Shown piece after piece: positions 18,784 through 28,511 of a DNA stretch of 64,000 nt; position 1 is the first letter of the stretch, and each line of letters starts with the position of its first letter. The stretch is taken from contig NZ_VBSB01000003.1 of assembly GCF_013337765.1 (NCBI RefSeq), positions 496,001 to 560,000 on the forward strand, read 5' to 3'. The notes beneath the pieces were generated by a model that searched no databases, was not told the origin of the DNA, and was given only the letters and a program-made list of their open reading frames with translations. The translations under genes were made by a program, and so were the position numbers. Source of the DNA: Mycolicibacterium sphagni. GTDB lineage: Bacteria; Actinomycetota; Actinomycetes; Mycobacteriales; Mycobacteriaceae.

Positions 18784-19371
18784 GTGACCGACGAATCCAC
18801 GGGTAGCGCAGAGCCCGCGATCGACGCCGTCGACCAGCAGGTCGGAGCGCCAACGTCGCCGCGGCGGCGGCTGCGGCTGCTGGTGTCGGTGGCGGGTGTG
18901 GTGCTGGCCCTCGACGTCATCACCAAGGTGCTGGCGGTGCGGTGGCTGACGCCCGGGCAACCGGTCTCGATCATCGGCGACACCGTCACCTGGACGCTGG
19001 TGCGAAACTCCGGCGCCGCGTTCTCCATGGCCACGGGCTACACCTGGGTGCTGACGCTGGTCGCCACCGGGGTCGTGGTGGGCATCTTCTGGATGGGCAG
19101 GCGCCTGGTGTCGCCATGGTGGGCGCTCGGACTGGGGATGATCCTCGGCGGCGCGCTGGGCAACCTGGTCGATCGGTTCTTCCGTTCGCCCGGCCCGCTG
19201 CGCGGACATGTCGTCGACTTTCTGTCCATCGGCTGGTGGCCGGTGTTCAACGTGGCCGACCCGGCGGTGGTCGGCGGAGCCATCCTGCTGGTCGCCCTGT
19301 CGCTGTTCGGCTACGACTTCGACAGCACCGGCAGGCGGACGAACGAGCCGGACAAGACCGAGACCGCCTGA
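18784..19371 (+). CDS. lspA: Lipoprotein signal peptidase (signal peptidase II)
   Basis: A 195-residue inner-membrane aspartic protease that cleaves prolipoprotein signals ahead of the lipidated Cys. Four hydrophobic segments are visible. The catalytic Asp pair lies in GNLVDRFF (~130) and [10 protein letters not shown] (~158). GTG 18784 has an AGGGGA ribosome site just upstream. The stop overlaps the next start (TGATG), as in M. tuberculosis, where lspA is followed by Rv1540. It is needed for the LpqC-like lipoprotein at 28512-29444, among others. Confidence 0.95.
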   Translation: MTDESTGSAEPAIDAVDQQVGAPTSPRRRLRLLVSVAGVVLALDVITKVLAVRWLTPGQPVSIIGDTVTWTLVRNSGAAFSMATGYTWVLTLVATGVVVGIFWMGRRLVSPWWALGLGMILGGALGNLVDRFFRSPGPLRGHVVDFLSIGWWPVFNVADPAVVGGAILLVALSLFGYDFDSTGRRTNEPDKTETA

Positions 19372-20297
19372 TGGCGGAACGGTCGATGCCGGTCCCCGAG
19401 GGTCTGGCCGGCATGCGCGTCGACGCCGGCCTGGCCCGGCTGCTGGGACTGTCCCGCACGGCCGTGGCCGCGATCGCCGAGGACGGCGGCGTCGAGCTCG
19501 ACGGCGTGCGCGCAGGCAAGTCCGACCGGCTCGAGGCCGGTGCGTGGCTGCATGTCCAGATCCCCGAGGAAGCCCCGCCGCCGGAGAACACGCCCGTCGA
19601 GATCGAGGGCATGACGATCCTGTACTCCGACGCCGATATCGTCGCCGTCGACAAACCGCCTGGCGTGGCCGCCCACGCGACGGTCGGCTGGCACGGTCCC
19701 ACCGTGCTCGGCGGGCTGGCCGCGGCGGGATTCCGGATCAGCACCTCCGGCATCCACGAACGCCAGGGCATCGTGCACCGTCTCGATGCGGGCACCTCCG
19801 GGGTCATGGTGGTCGCGCTGTCCGAGCGGGCCTACACGGTCCTCAAGCGCGCCTTCAAACAGCGCACCGTCGACAAGCGCTATCACGCTGTGGTGCAAGG
19901 TCATCCGGATCCGTCCAGTGGCACCATCGACGCACCCATCGGGCGGCACCGTGGCAACGACTGGAAATTTGCCGTCACCGAAGCCGGCCGGCACAGCATC
20001 ACGCATTACGACACCCTCGAAATGTTCCGGGCGGCAAGCCTTCTCGACATCCACCTGGAAACCGGCCGCACCCACCAGATCCGGGTGCACTTCGCCGCGC
20101 TGCACCATCCGTGCGTCGGCGATCCGACCTACGGTGGCGATCCGGTGCTGGCCAAGCGGCTCGGCCTGGAGCGGCAGTGGCTGCACGCGCGGTCGCTGGC
20201 GTTCGCACACCCAGCCGACGGCAGGCACTTCGAGGTCACCAGCCCGTACCCGGCCGACCTGCAGCACGCCCTGGATCTGCTGCGCGTCGAATCGTGA
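19371..20297 (+). CDS. RluA-family RNA pseudouridine synthase (Rv1540-like)
   Basis: A 308-residue protein, identical in length to Rv1540 as I recall. An S4 RNA-binding domain occupies residues ~10-65 ([16 protein letters not shown]). The catalytic RluA motif reads [13 protein letters not shown] near residue 135, with the Asp nucleophile present. It probably converts a uridine in 23S rRNA to pseudouridine (RluD-type), but the exact site is not known. ATG 19371 overlaps the lspA stop by one base, and the GTGA at 20294-20297 couples it to the next gene. Confidence 0.9.
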   Translation: MAERSMPVPEGLAGMRVDAGLARLLGLSRTAVAAIAEDGGVELDGVRAGKSDRLEAGAWLHVQIPEEAPPPENTPVEIEGMTILYSDADIVAVDKPPGVAAHATVGWHGPTVLGGLAAAGFRISTSGIHERQGIVHRLDAGTSGVMVVALSERAYTVLKRAFKQRTVDKRYHAVVQGHPDPSSGTIDAPIGRHRGNDWKFAVTEAGRHSITHYDTLEMFRAASLLDIHLETGRTHQIRVHFAALHHPCVGDPTYGGDPVLAKRLGLERQWLHARSLAFAHPADGRHFEVTSPYPADLQHALDLLRVES

Positions 20298-21196
20298 CGG
20301 ACGCCAAAGGCGACACCAAGCCCGGCGGGCTGCTCTACGGCATCGGCGCGTACGGATCCTGGGGGTTGTTCCCGGCATTCTTCCCGCTGCTGAAACCCGC
20401 TGGCGCACTGGAGGTGCTGGCTCACCGTGTCGTCTGGACGCTGGTGTTGATGACCGGCGTGGTGGTCGCCATGCGCAAGCTGTCCGACCTGCGAACGATC
20501 ACCGGCCGCACCTGGCTGTTGCTGGTCTGCGCCTCGGCGCTGGTGTCGGCCAACTGGGTCATCTTTATCTATGCCGTCAGCAACGGGCACGTGGTCGACG
20601 CCGCCCTCGGCTACTTCGTCAACCCACTGATCAGCGTGCTGCTCGGGGTGCTGATCTTCCGGGAACGGCTCAACCGGGCCCAGCTGGTGGCGGTGGGGAT
20701 CGCGCTTGCGGCCGTGGTGCTGCTGGGTGTCGAGGTCGGCGGCCCGCCGTTCATCGCGCTCGGATTGGCATTCACGTTCGGTCTCTACGGTGTGGTCAAG
20801 AAGGTGGTGCCCACCGACCCGCGGGTCAGCGTCGGCTTGGAGGCCGCGATCGCCGCGCCGTTCGCCATCGCCTACATCGTCGTATTACAGCTGTCCGGGC
20901 ATGGCCAGTTCACCAACAACGGCGCGGGCCACATCGCGTTGATGATCCTGTCGGGACCGATCACCGCGATCCCGCTGCTCTTCTTCGCCGCCGCGGCCCA
21001 GCGCTTGCCGTTGGTGACCCTCGGCCTGCTGATGTACCTGAACCCGGCCATGCAGATGACCTGGGGAGTGGTGGTGGCGCACGAGCCGATGCCGCCGGCG
21101 CGCTGGGCCGGCTTCGCGCTGATCTGGCTGGCGCTGCTGGTGTTCAGCGGGGACGCGCTGCGCCGGGCCCGTCAGTCGCCGGCGATACCGAGCTGA
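20294..21196 (+). CDS. rarD: RarD-type EamA-family transporter
   Basis: A 300-residue membrane protein with about ten hydrophobic segments. The N-terminus [20 protein letters not shown] and [28 protein letters not shown] are the RarD signature within the DMT/EamA superfamily. It probably exports a small metabolite; RarD substrates remain uncertain. GTG 20294 overlaps the preceding stop (GTGA). An in-frame open region upstream is antisense or out of frame to the pseudouridine synthase and is not coding. The 3' end overlaps the facing pyruvyl-transferase gene by 25 bp. Confidence 0.9.
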   Translation: MTDAKGDTKPGGLLYGIGAYGSWGLFPAFFPLLKPAGALEVLAHRVVWTLVLMTGVVVAMRKLSDLRTITGRTWLLLVCASALVSANWVIFIYAVSNGHVVDAALGYFVNPLISVLLGVLIFRERLNRAQLVAVGIALAAVVLLGVEVGGPPFIALGLAFTFGLYGVVKKVVPTDPRVSVGLEAAIAAPFAIAYIVVLQLSGHGQFTNNGAGHIALMILSGPITAIPLLFFAAAAQRLPLVTLGLLMYLNPAMQMTWGVVVAHEPMPPARWAGFALIWLALLVFSGDALRRARQSPAIPS

Positions 21197-22206
21197 CGGC
21201 GCAACGCCCCGTACTCGGAGTGCAGCTGGACGCGCAGCCGGTCCACGGCGGTGCGCTTGGTCGCCCGGATGTCGGCCGCCTCGCTGAGCGAACCGAGCAC
21301 CCGGTCGACGACGGCGGCGCCGGTGACCTGGTCGGTGCGGATCAGCGATCGCTCGTCGTCGATGGACAGCGCGAAATCACGGCATTTCGGTTGGTACTCA
21401 AGCGAAACCACCGGGGTATCGGATAGCGCCGCCAAGATCCCGGCGTGCAGCCGGCAGACGATGGCCGCCGAGCAGCGCGCGAATTCGGCCGCCGCCGCCG
21501 CGGCGTCGGCAGGCAGCAGGATGTCGGCGCGAACATCCTTGAACGCCAGCTCCACCCACTTGCGGTCGTTCGGATTCATCAGGATCCCGACGAACCGGTG
21601 GCCGCGGCCCGCCAGCTCGCGCACGGCGATGGAGACCTGCTCGGCGACCCCGGCCGGGTCATGCCCCCACAGGTCGTCGCCGTAGCCGAGGTTCACCCCG
21701 ATCAGGCCGTCTTCGACCGGCGCCGCAGGCCGCGGCAGAATCAGCGCCGGGTCACCGGTCACCTGCGCGGACACGCCGATGTCGGCGAGCAATTCGACGC
21801 TGCGCGGCCCGCGCACCGACACCGAGTCGAACCCGGCGAGGATGGATGTCCACTTGGTGAGCTCGCCGCGGGCTGACCCGCTACCGCGTCCGGTGTAGGC
21901 CGGGTCCTGGACGCCGACGCCGATCGCGTACTTTCCGTTGTTCTTGGTGACCGCGAGGCCCAGCCTGGCCAGCATGCGGAAGTAGCGCACCCCGACCAGC
22001 GTCCCGCCACCCATCACCAGCGTGCTGGGCCTGCGTAGCCGTTCCAGCGCCGCGGCGGGCGGGAATACGAACTCATGGGGCAGACGCGGGATGTCGTCGA
22101 AGACGACCCCGGGTAGCTGTGATTTGACGGCGTCATAGATCGCGTCGTCGCCGAGATTGTCCTTCTCGTGGAAGCCCAGATAGGCGACCGTCGCGTCTTG
22201 GCTCAC
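21172..22206 (-). CDS. Polysaccharide pyruvyl transferase family protein
   Basis: A protein of 344 residues from GTG 22206, or 351 from ATG 22227 in the same frame. Features of the family are the start VAYLGFHEKDNLGDDAIYDAV, the glycine-rich VMGGGTLVG, the GVGVQDP strand and the HAGILAALSDTPVV-type (RLHAGILAA) donor-site motif. Such enzymes place a ketal pyruvate on polysaccharide or glycolipid sugars, though many members have no proven activity. I prefer GTG 22206 because a minus-strand -10-like TAGGGT (22220-22215) lies eight bases before it; the ATG would sit inside the divergent gene's promoter. The target is unknown. Confidence 0.8.
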   Translation of the reverse strand: MSQDATVAYLGFHEKDNLGDDAIYDAVKSQLPGVVFDDIPRLPHEFVFPPAAALERLRRPSTLVMGGGTLVGVRYFRMLARLGLAVTKNNGKYAIGVGVQDPAYTGRGSGSARGELTKWTSILAGFDSVSVRGPRSVELLADIGVSAQVTGDPALILPRPAAPVEDGLIGVNLGYGDDLWGHDPAGVAEQVSIAVRELAGRGHRFVGILMNPNDRKWVELAFKDVRADILLPADAAAAAAEFARCSAAIVCRLHAGILAALSDTPVVSLEYQPKCRDFALSIDDERSLIRTDQVTGAAVVDRVLGSLSEAADIRATKRTAVDRLRVQLHSEYGALRRQLGIAGD

Positions 22207-22214
22207 GTGCACCG

Positions 22215-22224
22215 ACCCTATACT
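22215..22224. promoter_or_regulatory. Overlapping divergent -10 boxes
   Basis: The ten bases ACCCTATACT carry TATACT for the plus strand (22219-22224, six bases before ATG 22231) and TAGGGT/TATAGG for the minus strand (22222-22215, before GTG 22206). Both spacings fit leaderless transcripts. No -35 boxes are evident. This is inferred from sequence only. Confidence 0.5.
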
Positions 22225-22230
22225 CATCCG

Positions 22231-23466
22231 ATGCCGAGCACCGCGGTCACCACCAGCGGCCGGCGGGGCTTCTTCGTCACGTTCACCGTGCTGCTGGCGG
22301 TGTGGGCCGCGGTATTGCTGACGATCGCGATCACTCTGATCCCCAACGGCTACTGGTATTCCTATTTCGTCATCGACTACAGCGTGGGATTCATTCGGCG
22401 CGGGCTGGCCGGTGAGATCCTGGGCATGTTCGGCCCGCAGCATTACTTCGGCGGGCTGCTCATCCTGCGCTGGATGCCGACCGTGTTATTCGTTCTCGGT
22501 CTTGCCGCGGTGGCCTGGTCGGTCGCGGTCAGGGCGGGCCGTTCGGAGCGGCGGCGGCTGCTGGCCCTGCTCATTCCGGTCCTGCCGTTCGGGTTCGCGT
22601 TCGCCCTGTTCTCGGCGCGCACCGATGCGCTGGGCGCCGTCGCGCTCGTGGGGTTCGCGATTGCGCTGACCCGGGTCACCACCGCCCGCGCGACCGTCAT
22701 TGCCAGCGCGATCTTCGGTCTGGTGCTGGCGGTGCTCTCACTGATCCACGAGGCCACCCCGTTCCTGTTCGGTCTCGGTGCGCTGGCGGCGTTGACGGTG
22801 CTGGCGGAGCGGCTGGACGCCAAGGAGTTTCGGGCGAGCGTCGCACTGGCACTCGGGCCCCCGATCATGGTCGCCGTGGCGCTGGCCGCCTTCGGGAAGC
22901 ACACGGTGTCGGGCCAGCTGTGCGAGCTGGTGCAACACTTTCCGATGAACCATCCGCTGGCCGGAAAGCCCACGCTCGGCCAGCTGCTGCGCGGCTTCCA
23001 CTACTACGTCGATTACCACGACTGGTTCTGCCGGGCCTTCCTGCCGCTGTTCGACATGAGTCTCGTCGAGGGCCTGCGGTTCGTGGGCAGCATCGGTGTC
23101 GTCGCGCTGGCCGGCTCGACCGCGTACGGAATCGTGACGCTGGTCATCAGCATGCTGGCGATCGGCCACGTGTCGGGCGTCCCGGTGCGGCGATTCGGCG
23201 CGATCCTGCGGGGACGGCCGCTGGCGATGCTGGTCGGTGTGGTGATGATCCTGCCGGTGTTCGCCACCGGCGTGGACTGGGTCCGCTGGTGGGTCATCAT
23301 CGCGTTCGACCTCGGCATCGTGTTCCTGCTGTACACCCGCGATCAGCCCGAGGTCGACCAGCCGCTCACCCGGCGCACCCTGATCGTGTTCGCCGTCGGC
23401 GCCATCCTGCTGGCGGTGATCCCGATCGGGATCATCCCCGGCTTCGGTGCGCCGGTTCCCATGTGA
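22231..23466 (+). CDS. Multi-pass membrane protein of unknown function
   Basis: A 411-residue protein with about ten hydrophobic segments and a conspicuous loop after the first one (VIDYSVGFIRRGLAGEIL). That loop wording recurs in bacterial GT-C-like or polysaccharide-related membrane proteins, but I cannot name the family with confidence. ATG 22231 follows a TATACT -10 box by six bases, so a leaderless transcript is likely. It is divergent from the pyruvyl-transferase gene and may act on the same envelope sugar (inference). Confidence 0.65.
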   Translation: MPSTAVTTSGRRGFFVTFTVLLAVWAAVLLTIAITLIPNGYWYSYFVIDYSVGFIRRGLAGEILGMFGPQHYFGGLLILRWMPTVLFVLGLAAVAWSVAVRAGRSERRRLLALLIPVLPFGFAFALFSARTDALGAVALVGFAIALTRVTTARATVIASAIFGLVLAVLSLIHEATPFLFGLGALAALTVLAERLDAKEFRASVALALGPPIMVAVALAAFGKHTVSGQLCELVQHFPMNHPLAGKPTLGQLLRGFHYYVDYHDWFCRAFLPLFDMSLVEGLRFVGSIGVVALAGSTAYGIVTLVISMLAIGHVSGVPVRRFGAILRGRPLAMLVGVVMILPVFATGVDWVRWWVIIAFDLGIVFLLYTRDQPEVDQPLTRRTLIVFAVGAILLAVIPIGIIPGFGAPVPM

Positions 23467-23494
23467 GCAGGAGAGAACGCAGATCGAGGAGCGC

Positions 23495-24094
23495 ATGACC
23501 GACAACTCTCAACGCAGCCGGCGGATCCGGATCGCGGTCGTCGCCGTGCTGGCCTCGGTGGCGATCGTCGTGCCGGTGCTCGGCGTGCTGCTGACGCCGG
23601 GTGTGCTGTTCGACAAGCAATCCGACACCGCGATGATGACCACGACCACGACCACCTCGCGCCCGTTGACCATCAAGCCGCTGGCGCTGCGCCCGGTGAT
23701 CGGCCCCGCCTACGTCCCGCAAGGCGACGACTGCGCCCCGCCGCCGCCGACACCGCCGGATCAGCCGCTGCGGACGTGCGACATCCTCAAGTCCGCGGTG
23801 TACACCCTGGGGCCGGAAGCGTTGCGGATTCAGCTGACCGACGTCGACTCGTTCCTCAACCCGTTGACCGCCAAGCAAACCGTGCAGGTCACCATGACGG
23901 AAGAATCGGCGCGCGCGTTCGCCGATTACACCGCCGCCCACATCAACGAGCAGGTCGCGTTCGTGCGGGCCGGCGTCATCGTATGGGCGCCGAAGATCAC
24001 CGAGAAGATCGACGGTGAGGTGCTGCAGCTCTCCGGTGAGGTGACCGGCGAGCAGGCAGCCGAGATCGCCCGCATGCTGAAGGACGAGGCCTGA
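23495..24094 (+). CDS. SecDF P1-head-domain protein, stand-alone, membrane-anchored
   Basis: A 199-residue protein. Residues ~12-32 form one membrane anchor; a Thr/Pro-rich linker follows. Residues ~110-199 match the P1 head subdomain of SecDF: VTMTEESARAFADYTAAHI, VAFVRAGVIVWAPKI, then LQLSGEVTGEQAAEIA, the counterpart of the SGxFT element. The channel-forming helices of SecD are missing, so it is not a translocase subunit; a periplasmic binding or chaperone role is a guess. ATG 23495 has GAGGAG just upstream. Possible Cys pair in the linker (DDCAPP, RTCDIL). It is 28 bp after the preceding gene and probably cotranscribed. Confidence 0.72.
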   Translation: MTDNSQRSRRIRIAVVAVLASVAIVVPVLGVLLTPGVLFDKQSDTAMMTTTTTTSRPLTIKPLALRPVIGPAYVPQGDDCAPPPPTPPDQPLRTCDILKSAVYTLGPEALRIQLTDVDSFLNPLTAKQTVQVTMTEESARAFADYTAAHINEQVAFVRAGVIVWAPKITEKIDGEVLQLSGEVTGEQAAEIARMLKDEA

Positions 24095-24472
24095 CTACAG
24101 GGTGGCGTACTCGACCACGATGCCCGCGCCGATGGCCAGCACCACCCCGACCGTGAACACCGTGGCCGCGGGGACCAGGTAGCGCGACAGCGGAGTCTGT
24201 CCCGCCATCACGGTCTGCCGCACCCGCTGATAGCGCCGGCCGACCAGGAACAGGCTGCAGAAGGCGGACACCAGGGTGACGAGAACGCCCGGCGCCGGCG
24301 GGAAGCGCTCGGTCACACTCCACCGCACGATCAGTGCGCCCACCAGCAGCGTGCCGATGATCGTGCGCTGCCACGCCAGCGCGGTGCGTTCGGCCGCCCC
24401 CGCCGGGTCAAGGATGCTCGAATCCCCGTCCATTCCCCGGGTCGCTTCGCTCCTGCCCGCCGGATCGTCCAT
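24095..24472 (-). CDS. DUF202 membrane protein (second of a pair)
   Basis: A 125-residue protein with the DUF202 start RTALAWQRTIIGTLLVGALI and three hydrophobic segments. Function is unknown. Its ATG follows the stop of the upstream DUF202 gene directly (TAG then ATG, no gap), so the two are probably translated in series and may form a heteromer. Its stop abuts the stop of the SecDF-P1-head gene with no gap. Confidence 0.78.
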   Translation of the reverse strand: MDDPAGRSEATRGMDGDSSILDPAGAAERTALAWQRTIIGTLLVGALIVRWSVTERFPPAPGVLVTLVSAFCSLFLVGRRYQRVRQTVMAGQTPLSRYLVPAATVFTVGVVLAIGAGIVVEYATL

Positions 24473-24850
24473 CTACCGACTGAATTCCGCGAGGTAGACC
24501 AAGGCGGCCGCGGCCACGATCACGATCCCGACGCCGGACACGACGATCCGGGGCAGCGGATCGCTGGGCAGGGGCCGGTTTTCCCGCAGCGCCCGCTCGG
24601 TGCGATCCCATCGTGCGTAGGCCCCGACGGTGATGGCCAGTGCCAGCGTCAGCAGCATCACCGTGATCGCGATCCGGAACGGCCGCGGGCCGAAATCGTG
24701 GACCAGGCTGGCCAGCGCGATCGCCCCGGCCAGCAGCGCCAGCGCGGTGCGCAGCCAGGCCAGAAACGTCCGCTCGTTGGCCAGCGTGAAGCGGTAATCG
24801 GGATCGGTCCCCACACTGCGAAGCGGGGGCTTGCGCGCGAACATAGGCAT
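24473..24850 (-). CDS. DUF202 (YidH-like) membrane protein (first of a pair)
   Basis: A 125-residue protein with the YidH/DUF202 signature DYRFTLANERTFLAWLRTALALLAGAI, split here as residues ~16-42, and three hydrophobic segments. I chose ATG 24850; ATG 24844 is also possible, and a longer upstream frame lies in the dnaE1 promoter region. Function unknown. It is divergent from dnaE1 with a 109-bp spacer. Confidence 0.78.
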   Translation of the reverse strand: MPMFARKPPLRSVGTDPDYRFTLANERTFLAWLRTALALLAGAIALASLVHDFGPRPFRIAITVMLLTLALAITVGAYARWDRTERALRENRPLPSDPLPRIVVSGVGIVIVAAAALVYLAEFSR

Positions 24851-24944
24851 CACCCTGTCAGGGCCACGGCTCGGTGTGGAGGGGAATTGCCGCCACCCGC
24901 CAGACACGTGCCGCGACACGCCGAAGGCTGTCGGTCCGCGGCCC

Positions 24945-24950
24945 TAGACT
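24945..24950 (+). promoter_or_regulatory. -10 box of dnaE1
   Basis: TAGACT fits TANNNT and ends nine bases before the dnaE1 ATG at 24960, so the transcript would have almost no 5' leader. No ribosome site precedes the ATG, which agrees. The rest of the 109-bp spacer (24851-24944) shows no further clear element. Confidence 0.5.
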
Positions 24951-24959
24951 GACGGGCCT

Positions 24960-27900
24960 ATGGGTAAGAACGACTCCTTCGTACATCTGCACAACCACAC
25001 CGAGTACTCGATGCTCGACGGTGCCGCGAAGATCACGCCCATGTTCGCCGAGGCGCAGCGCCTCGAGATGACCGCCATCGGCATGACCGACCACGGAAAC
25101 ATGTTCGGGGCCAGCGAGTTCTACAACGCGGCCACCAAGGTCGGCATCAAGCCGATCATCGGTGTCGAGGCGTACATCGCTCCCGGATCGCGGTTCGACA
25201 CCCGCCGGATCCTGTGGGGCGATCCGGGTCAGAAAAGCGACGACGTGTCGGGCAGCGGCTCCTACACCCACATGACGATGGTCGCCGAGAACGCCACCGG
25301 CCTTCGCAACCTGTTCAAACTGTCGACGTTGGCCTCGTTCGAGGGTCAGCTCGGCAAGTGGTCGCGGATGGACGCCGAGATCATCGCCGAGCATGCCGAG
25401 GGCATCATCGCCACCACCGGCTGCCCGTCCGGTGAGGTGCAGACCCGGTTGCGGCTGGGCCACGAGAAGGAGGCGCTGGAGTCGGCCGCCAAGTGGCGGG
25501 AGATCTTCGGGCCGGAGAACTACTTCCTGGAACTGATGGACCACGGGCTGTCGATCGAGCGCCGCGTCCGCGAGGGTCTGCTCGAGGTCGGCCGCAAGCT
25601 CGGCATCCCGGCGCTGGCCACCAACGACTGCCACTACGTGACCCGCGATGCGTCGCACAACCACGAAGCACTGCTGTGCATCCAGACCGGCAAGACGCTC
25701 TCCGACCCGAACCGGTTCAAGTTCGACGGCGACGGCTACTACCTGAAGTCGGCCGCCGAGATGCGCGCGCTGTGGGACGCCGAGGTGCCCGAGGCCTGCG
25801 ATTCGACGCTGCTGATCGGCGAGCGGGTGCAGTCCTACGCCGATGTCTGGGCCCCGACCGACCGGATGCCGATCTTCCCGGTGCCCGACGGCCACGACCA
25901 GGGCAGCTGGCTGCGTCACGAGGTCGAAGCCGGTCTGCGGCGGCGCTTTCCGGATGCGGTGCCCCCGGAGTACACCGAGCGCGCCAGCTTCGAGATCGAC
26001 GTCATCTGCGGCAAGGGTTTCCCGTCGTACTTCCTGATCGTCGCGGACCTGATCAACTACGCGCGCTCGATCGACATCCGGGTGGGACCCGGCCGCGGAT
26101 CGGCCGCCGGGTCGCTGGTGGCCTACGCGCTCGGCATCACCAATATTGACCCGATCCCGCACGGGCTGCTGTTCGAGCGCTTCCTGAACCCGGAGCGCCC
26201 GTCGGCACCCGATATCGATATCGACTTCGACGACCGCCGCCGCGGTGAGATGGTGCGCTACGCGGCCGAGAAGTGGGGCAGCGACCGGGTGGCCCAGGTC
26301 ATCACCTTCGGCACCATCAAGACCAAAGCTGCACTGAAGGATTCGGCGCGCGTTCACTACGGCCAGCCGGGCTTCGCGATCGCCGACCGGATCACCAAGG
26401 CGCTGCCGCCGCCGATCATGGCCAAGGACATCTCGGTGTCGGGCATCACCGATCCCACTCACGAGCGGTACAAAGAGGCCGCCGAGGTCCGCGCCCTGAT
26501 CGACACCGATCCCGACGTGCGCACCATCTACGAGACCGCGCGCGGGCTGGAGGGCCTGGTCCGCAACGCAGGCGTGCACGCGTGCGCGGTGATCATGAGC
26601 TCCGAGCCGCTCATCGAGGCGATCCCGCTGTGGCGGCGGCCGCAGGACGGCGCGATCATCACCGGCTGGGACTACCCGTCGTGTGAGGCCATCGGCCTGC
26701 TGAAGATGGACTTCCTCGGCCTGCGGAACCTGACGATCATCGGCGACTGCATCGAGAACATCAAGGCCAACCGCGGCATCGATCTGGATCTCGACGCGCT
26801 GCCGTTCGACGACCCCAAGGCCTACGAACTGCTGGGGCGCGGCGACACCCTGGGCGTGTTCCAGCTCGACGGCGGCCCGATGCGAGACCTGCTGCGCCGC
26901 ATGCAGCCCACCGAGTTCAACGACATCGTCGCCGTGCTGGCGTTGTACCGGCCGGGCCCGATGGGCATGAACGCCCACAACGACTACGCCGACCGCAAGA
27001 ACAACCGGCAGGCGATCAAGCCGATCCACCCGGAGCTGGAGGAACCGCTCAAGGAGATCCTGTCGGAGACTTACGGCCTGATCGTCTACCAAGAGCAGAT
27101 CATGTTCATCGCGCAGAAGGTCGCCTCCTACTCGATGGGTAAGGCCGATGCGCTGCGAAAAGCCATGGGCAAGAAGAAGCTTGAGGTCCTCGAAGCCGAG
27201 TATCAGGGCTTCAAGGAGGGGATGACCGCCAACGGCTTCTCCGAGAAGGCCGTGAAAGCGCTGTGGGACACCATCCTGCCGTTCGCCGGCTACGCGTTCA
27301 ACAAATCGCACGCCGCCGGCTACGGGCTGGTGTCCTACTGGACTGCCTATCTCAAGGCCAACTTCCCGGCCGAGTACATGGCCGGGCTGCTCACCTCGGT
27401 CGGTGACGACAAGGACAAGGCCGCCGTCTACCTGGCGGACTGCCGTCGCCTCGGTATCACCGTGCTGCCGCCCGACGTCAACGAGTCGGTGCAGAACTTC
27501 GCCTCGGTGGGCAACGACATCCGGTTCGGGCTGGGTGCCGTCCGCAACGTCGGTGCCAACGTGGTCAGCTCGCTGGTCGCCACCCGCAACGACAAGGGCA
27601 AGTTCACCGACTTCTCGGACTACCTGAACAAGATCGACATCTCGGCCTGCAACAAGAAGGTCACCGAATCCTTGGTCAAGGCAGGGGCTTTCGACTCACT
27701 GAGTCATCCCCGCAAGGGCCTGTTCCTGATACACACCGACGCCGTCGACTCGGTGCTGGGCACCAAGAAGGCCGAGGCGATCGGTCAGTTCGACTTGTTC
27801 GGCGGTGGCGATAGCGACGGCGATGCTGGGGACGCGGCGTTCACCATCCGGGTGCCCGACGAGGAGTGGGACGACAAGCACAAGCTCGCCCTCGAGCGGG

Positions 27901-28505
27901 AGATGCTGGGGCTCTATGTCTCCGGGCATCCGCTCAACGGGGTGGCACACCTGCTCGCCGCACAGGTCGACACCCAGATCCCCGGCATCCTCGCCGGTGA
28001 CGTCGCCAACGACACCCAGGTGCGCGTCGGCGGCATTCTGGCCGGGGTCAACCGGCGGGTCAACAAGAACGGAATGCCTTGGGCCTCAGCGCAGCTGGAA
28101 GATCTCACCGGCGGCATCGAGGTGATGTTCTTCCCGCAGACCTACACGATGTTCGGCGCCGAGATCGCCGACGACGCGGTGGTGCTCGTCGGCGGCAAGG
28201 TGCGCATCCAGGACGACCGGATCTCGTTGATCGCCAATGAGCTTGTGGTGCCCGATTTTTCGAACGCGCAGGTGGACCGGCCGGTTGCGGTGAGCCTGCC
28301 GACCCGGCAGTGCACCATCGACAAGGTCACCGCGCTCAAGCAGGTGCTGGCCCGCCATCCCGGCACCTCCCAGGTGCACCTTCGGCTGATCAGCGGCGAT
28401 CGCATCACCACACTGGAACTCGACCAGTCGCTGCGGGTGACGCCGTCCTCGGCGCTGATGGGTGACCTGAAGGCGCTACTGGGCCCCGGCTGCCTGGGCG
28501 GCTAG
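24960..28505 (+). CDS. dnaE1: DNA polymerase III alpha subunit
   Basis: A 1181-residue replicative polymerase, close to M. tuberculosis DnaE1 (1184). The N-terminal PHP domain starts [15 protein letters not shown] (residues 7-21), with the His/Asp metal ligands that give mycobacterial DnaE1 its proofreading activity (family knowledge). The palm has [16 protein letters not shown] (~416-431) with the catalytic Asp residues, followed by the fingers, tandem HhH and an OB fold near 1000-1090. It acts in the replisome with the beta clamp. ATG 24960 lies right after the -10 box, and no other start fits. Confidence 0.97.
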   Translation: MGKNDSFVHLHNHTEYSMLDGAAKITPMFAEAQRLEMTAIGMTDHGNMFGASEFYNAATKVGIKPIIGVEAYIAPGSRFDTRRILWGDPGQKSDDVSGSGSYTHMTMVAENATGLRNLFKLSTLASFEGQLGKWSRMDAEIIAEHAEGIIATTGCPSGEVQTRLRLGHEKEALESAAKWREIFGPENYFLELMDHGLSIERRVREGLLEVGRKLGIPALATNDCHYVTRDASHNHEALLCIQTGKTLSDPNRFKFDGDGYYLKSAAEMRALWDAEVPEACDSTLLIGERVQSYADVWAPTDRMPIFPVPDGHDQGSWLRHEVEAGLRRRFPDAVPPEYTERASFEIDVICGKGFPSYFLIVADLINYARSIDIRVGPGRGSAAGSLVAYALGITNIDPIPHGLLFERFLNPERPSAPDIDIDFDDRRRGEMVRYAAEKWGSDRVAQVITFGTIKTKAALKDSARVHYGQPGFAIADRITKALPPPIMAKDISVSGITDPTHERYKEAAEVRALIDTDPDVRTIYETARGLEGLVRNAGVHACAVIMSSEPLIEAIPLWRRPQDGAIITGWDYPSCEAIGLLKMDFLGLRNLTIIGDCIENIKANRGIDLDLDALPFDDPKAYELLGRGDTLGVFQLDGGPMRDLLRRMQPTEFNDIVAVLALYRPGPMGMNAHNDYADRKNNRQAIKPIHPELEEPLKEILSETYGLIVYQEQIMFIAQKVASYSMGKADALRKAMGKKKLEVLEAEYQGFKEGMTANGFSEKAVKALWDTILPFAGYAFNKSHAAGYGLVSYWTAYLKANFPAEYMAGLLTSVGDDKDKAAVYLADCRRLGITVLPPDVNESVQNFASVGNDIRFGLGAVRNVGANVVSSLVATRNDKGKFTDFSDYLNKIDISACNKKVTESLVKAGAFDSLSHPRKGLFLIHTDAVDSVLGTKKAEAIGQFDLFGGGDSDGDAGDAAFTIRVPDEEWDDKHKLALEREMLGLYVSGHPLNGVAHLLAAQVDTQIPGILAGDVANDTQVRVGGILAGVNRRVNKNGMPWASAQLEDLTGGIEVMFFPQTYTMFGAEIADDAVVLVGGKVRIQDDRISLIANELVVPDFSNAQVDRPVAVSLPTRQCTIDKVTALKQVLARHPGTSQVHLRLISGDRITTLELDQSLRVTPSSALMGDLKALLGPGCLGG

Positions 28506-28511
28506 CGCCGC

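Noticed and set aside
24858-27311. An 817-codon open frame antisense to dnaE1
   Set aside because: Same reasoning: dnaE1 is conserved over its full length and the antisense product has no family features.
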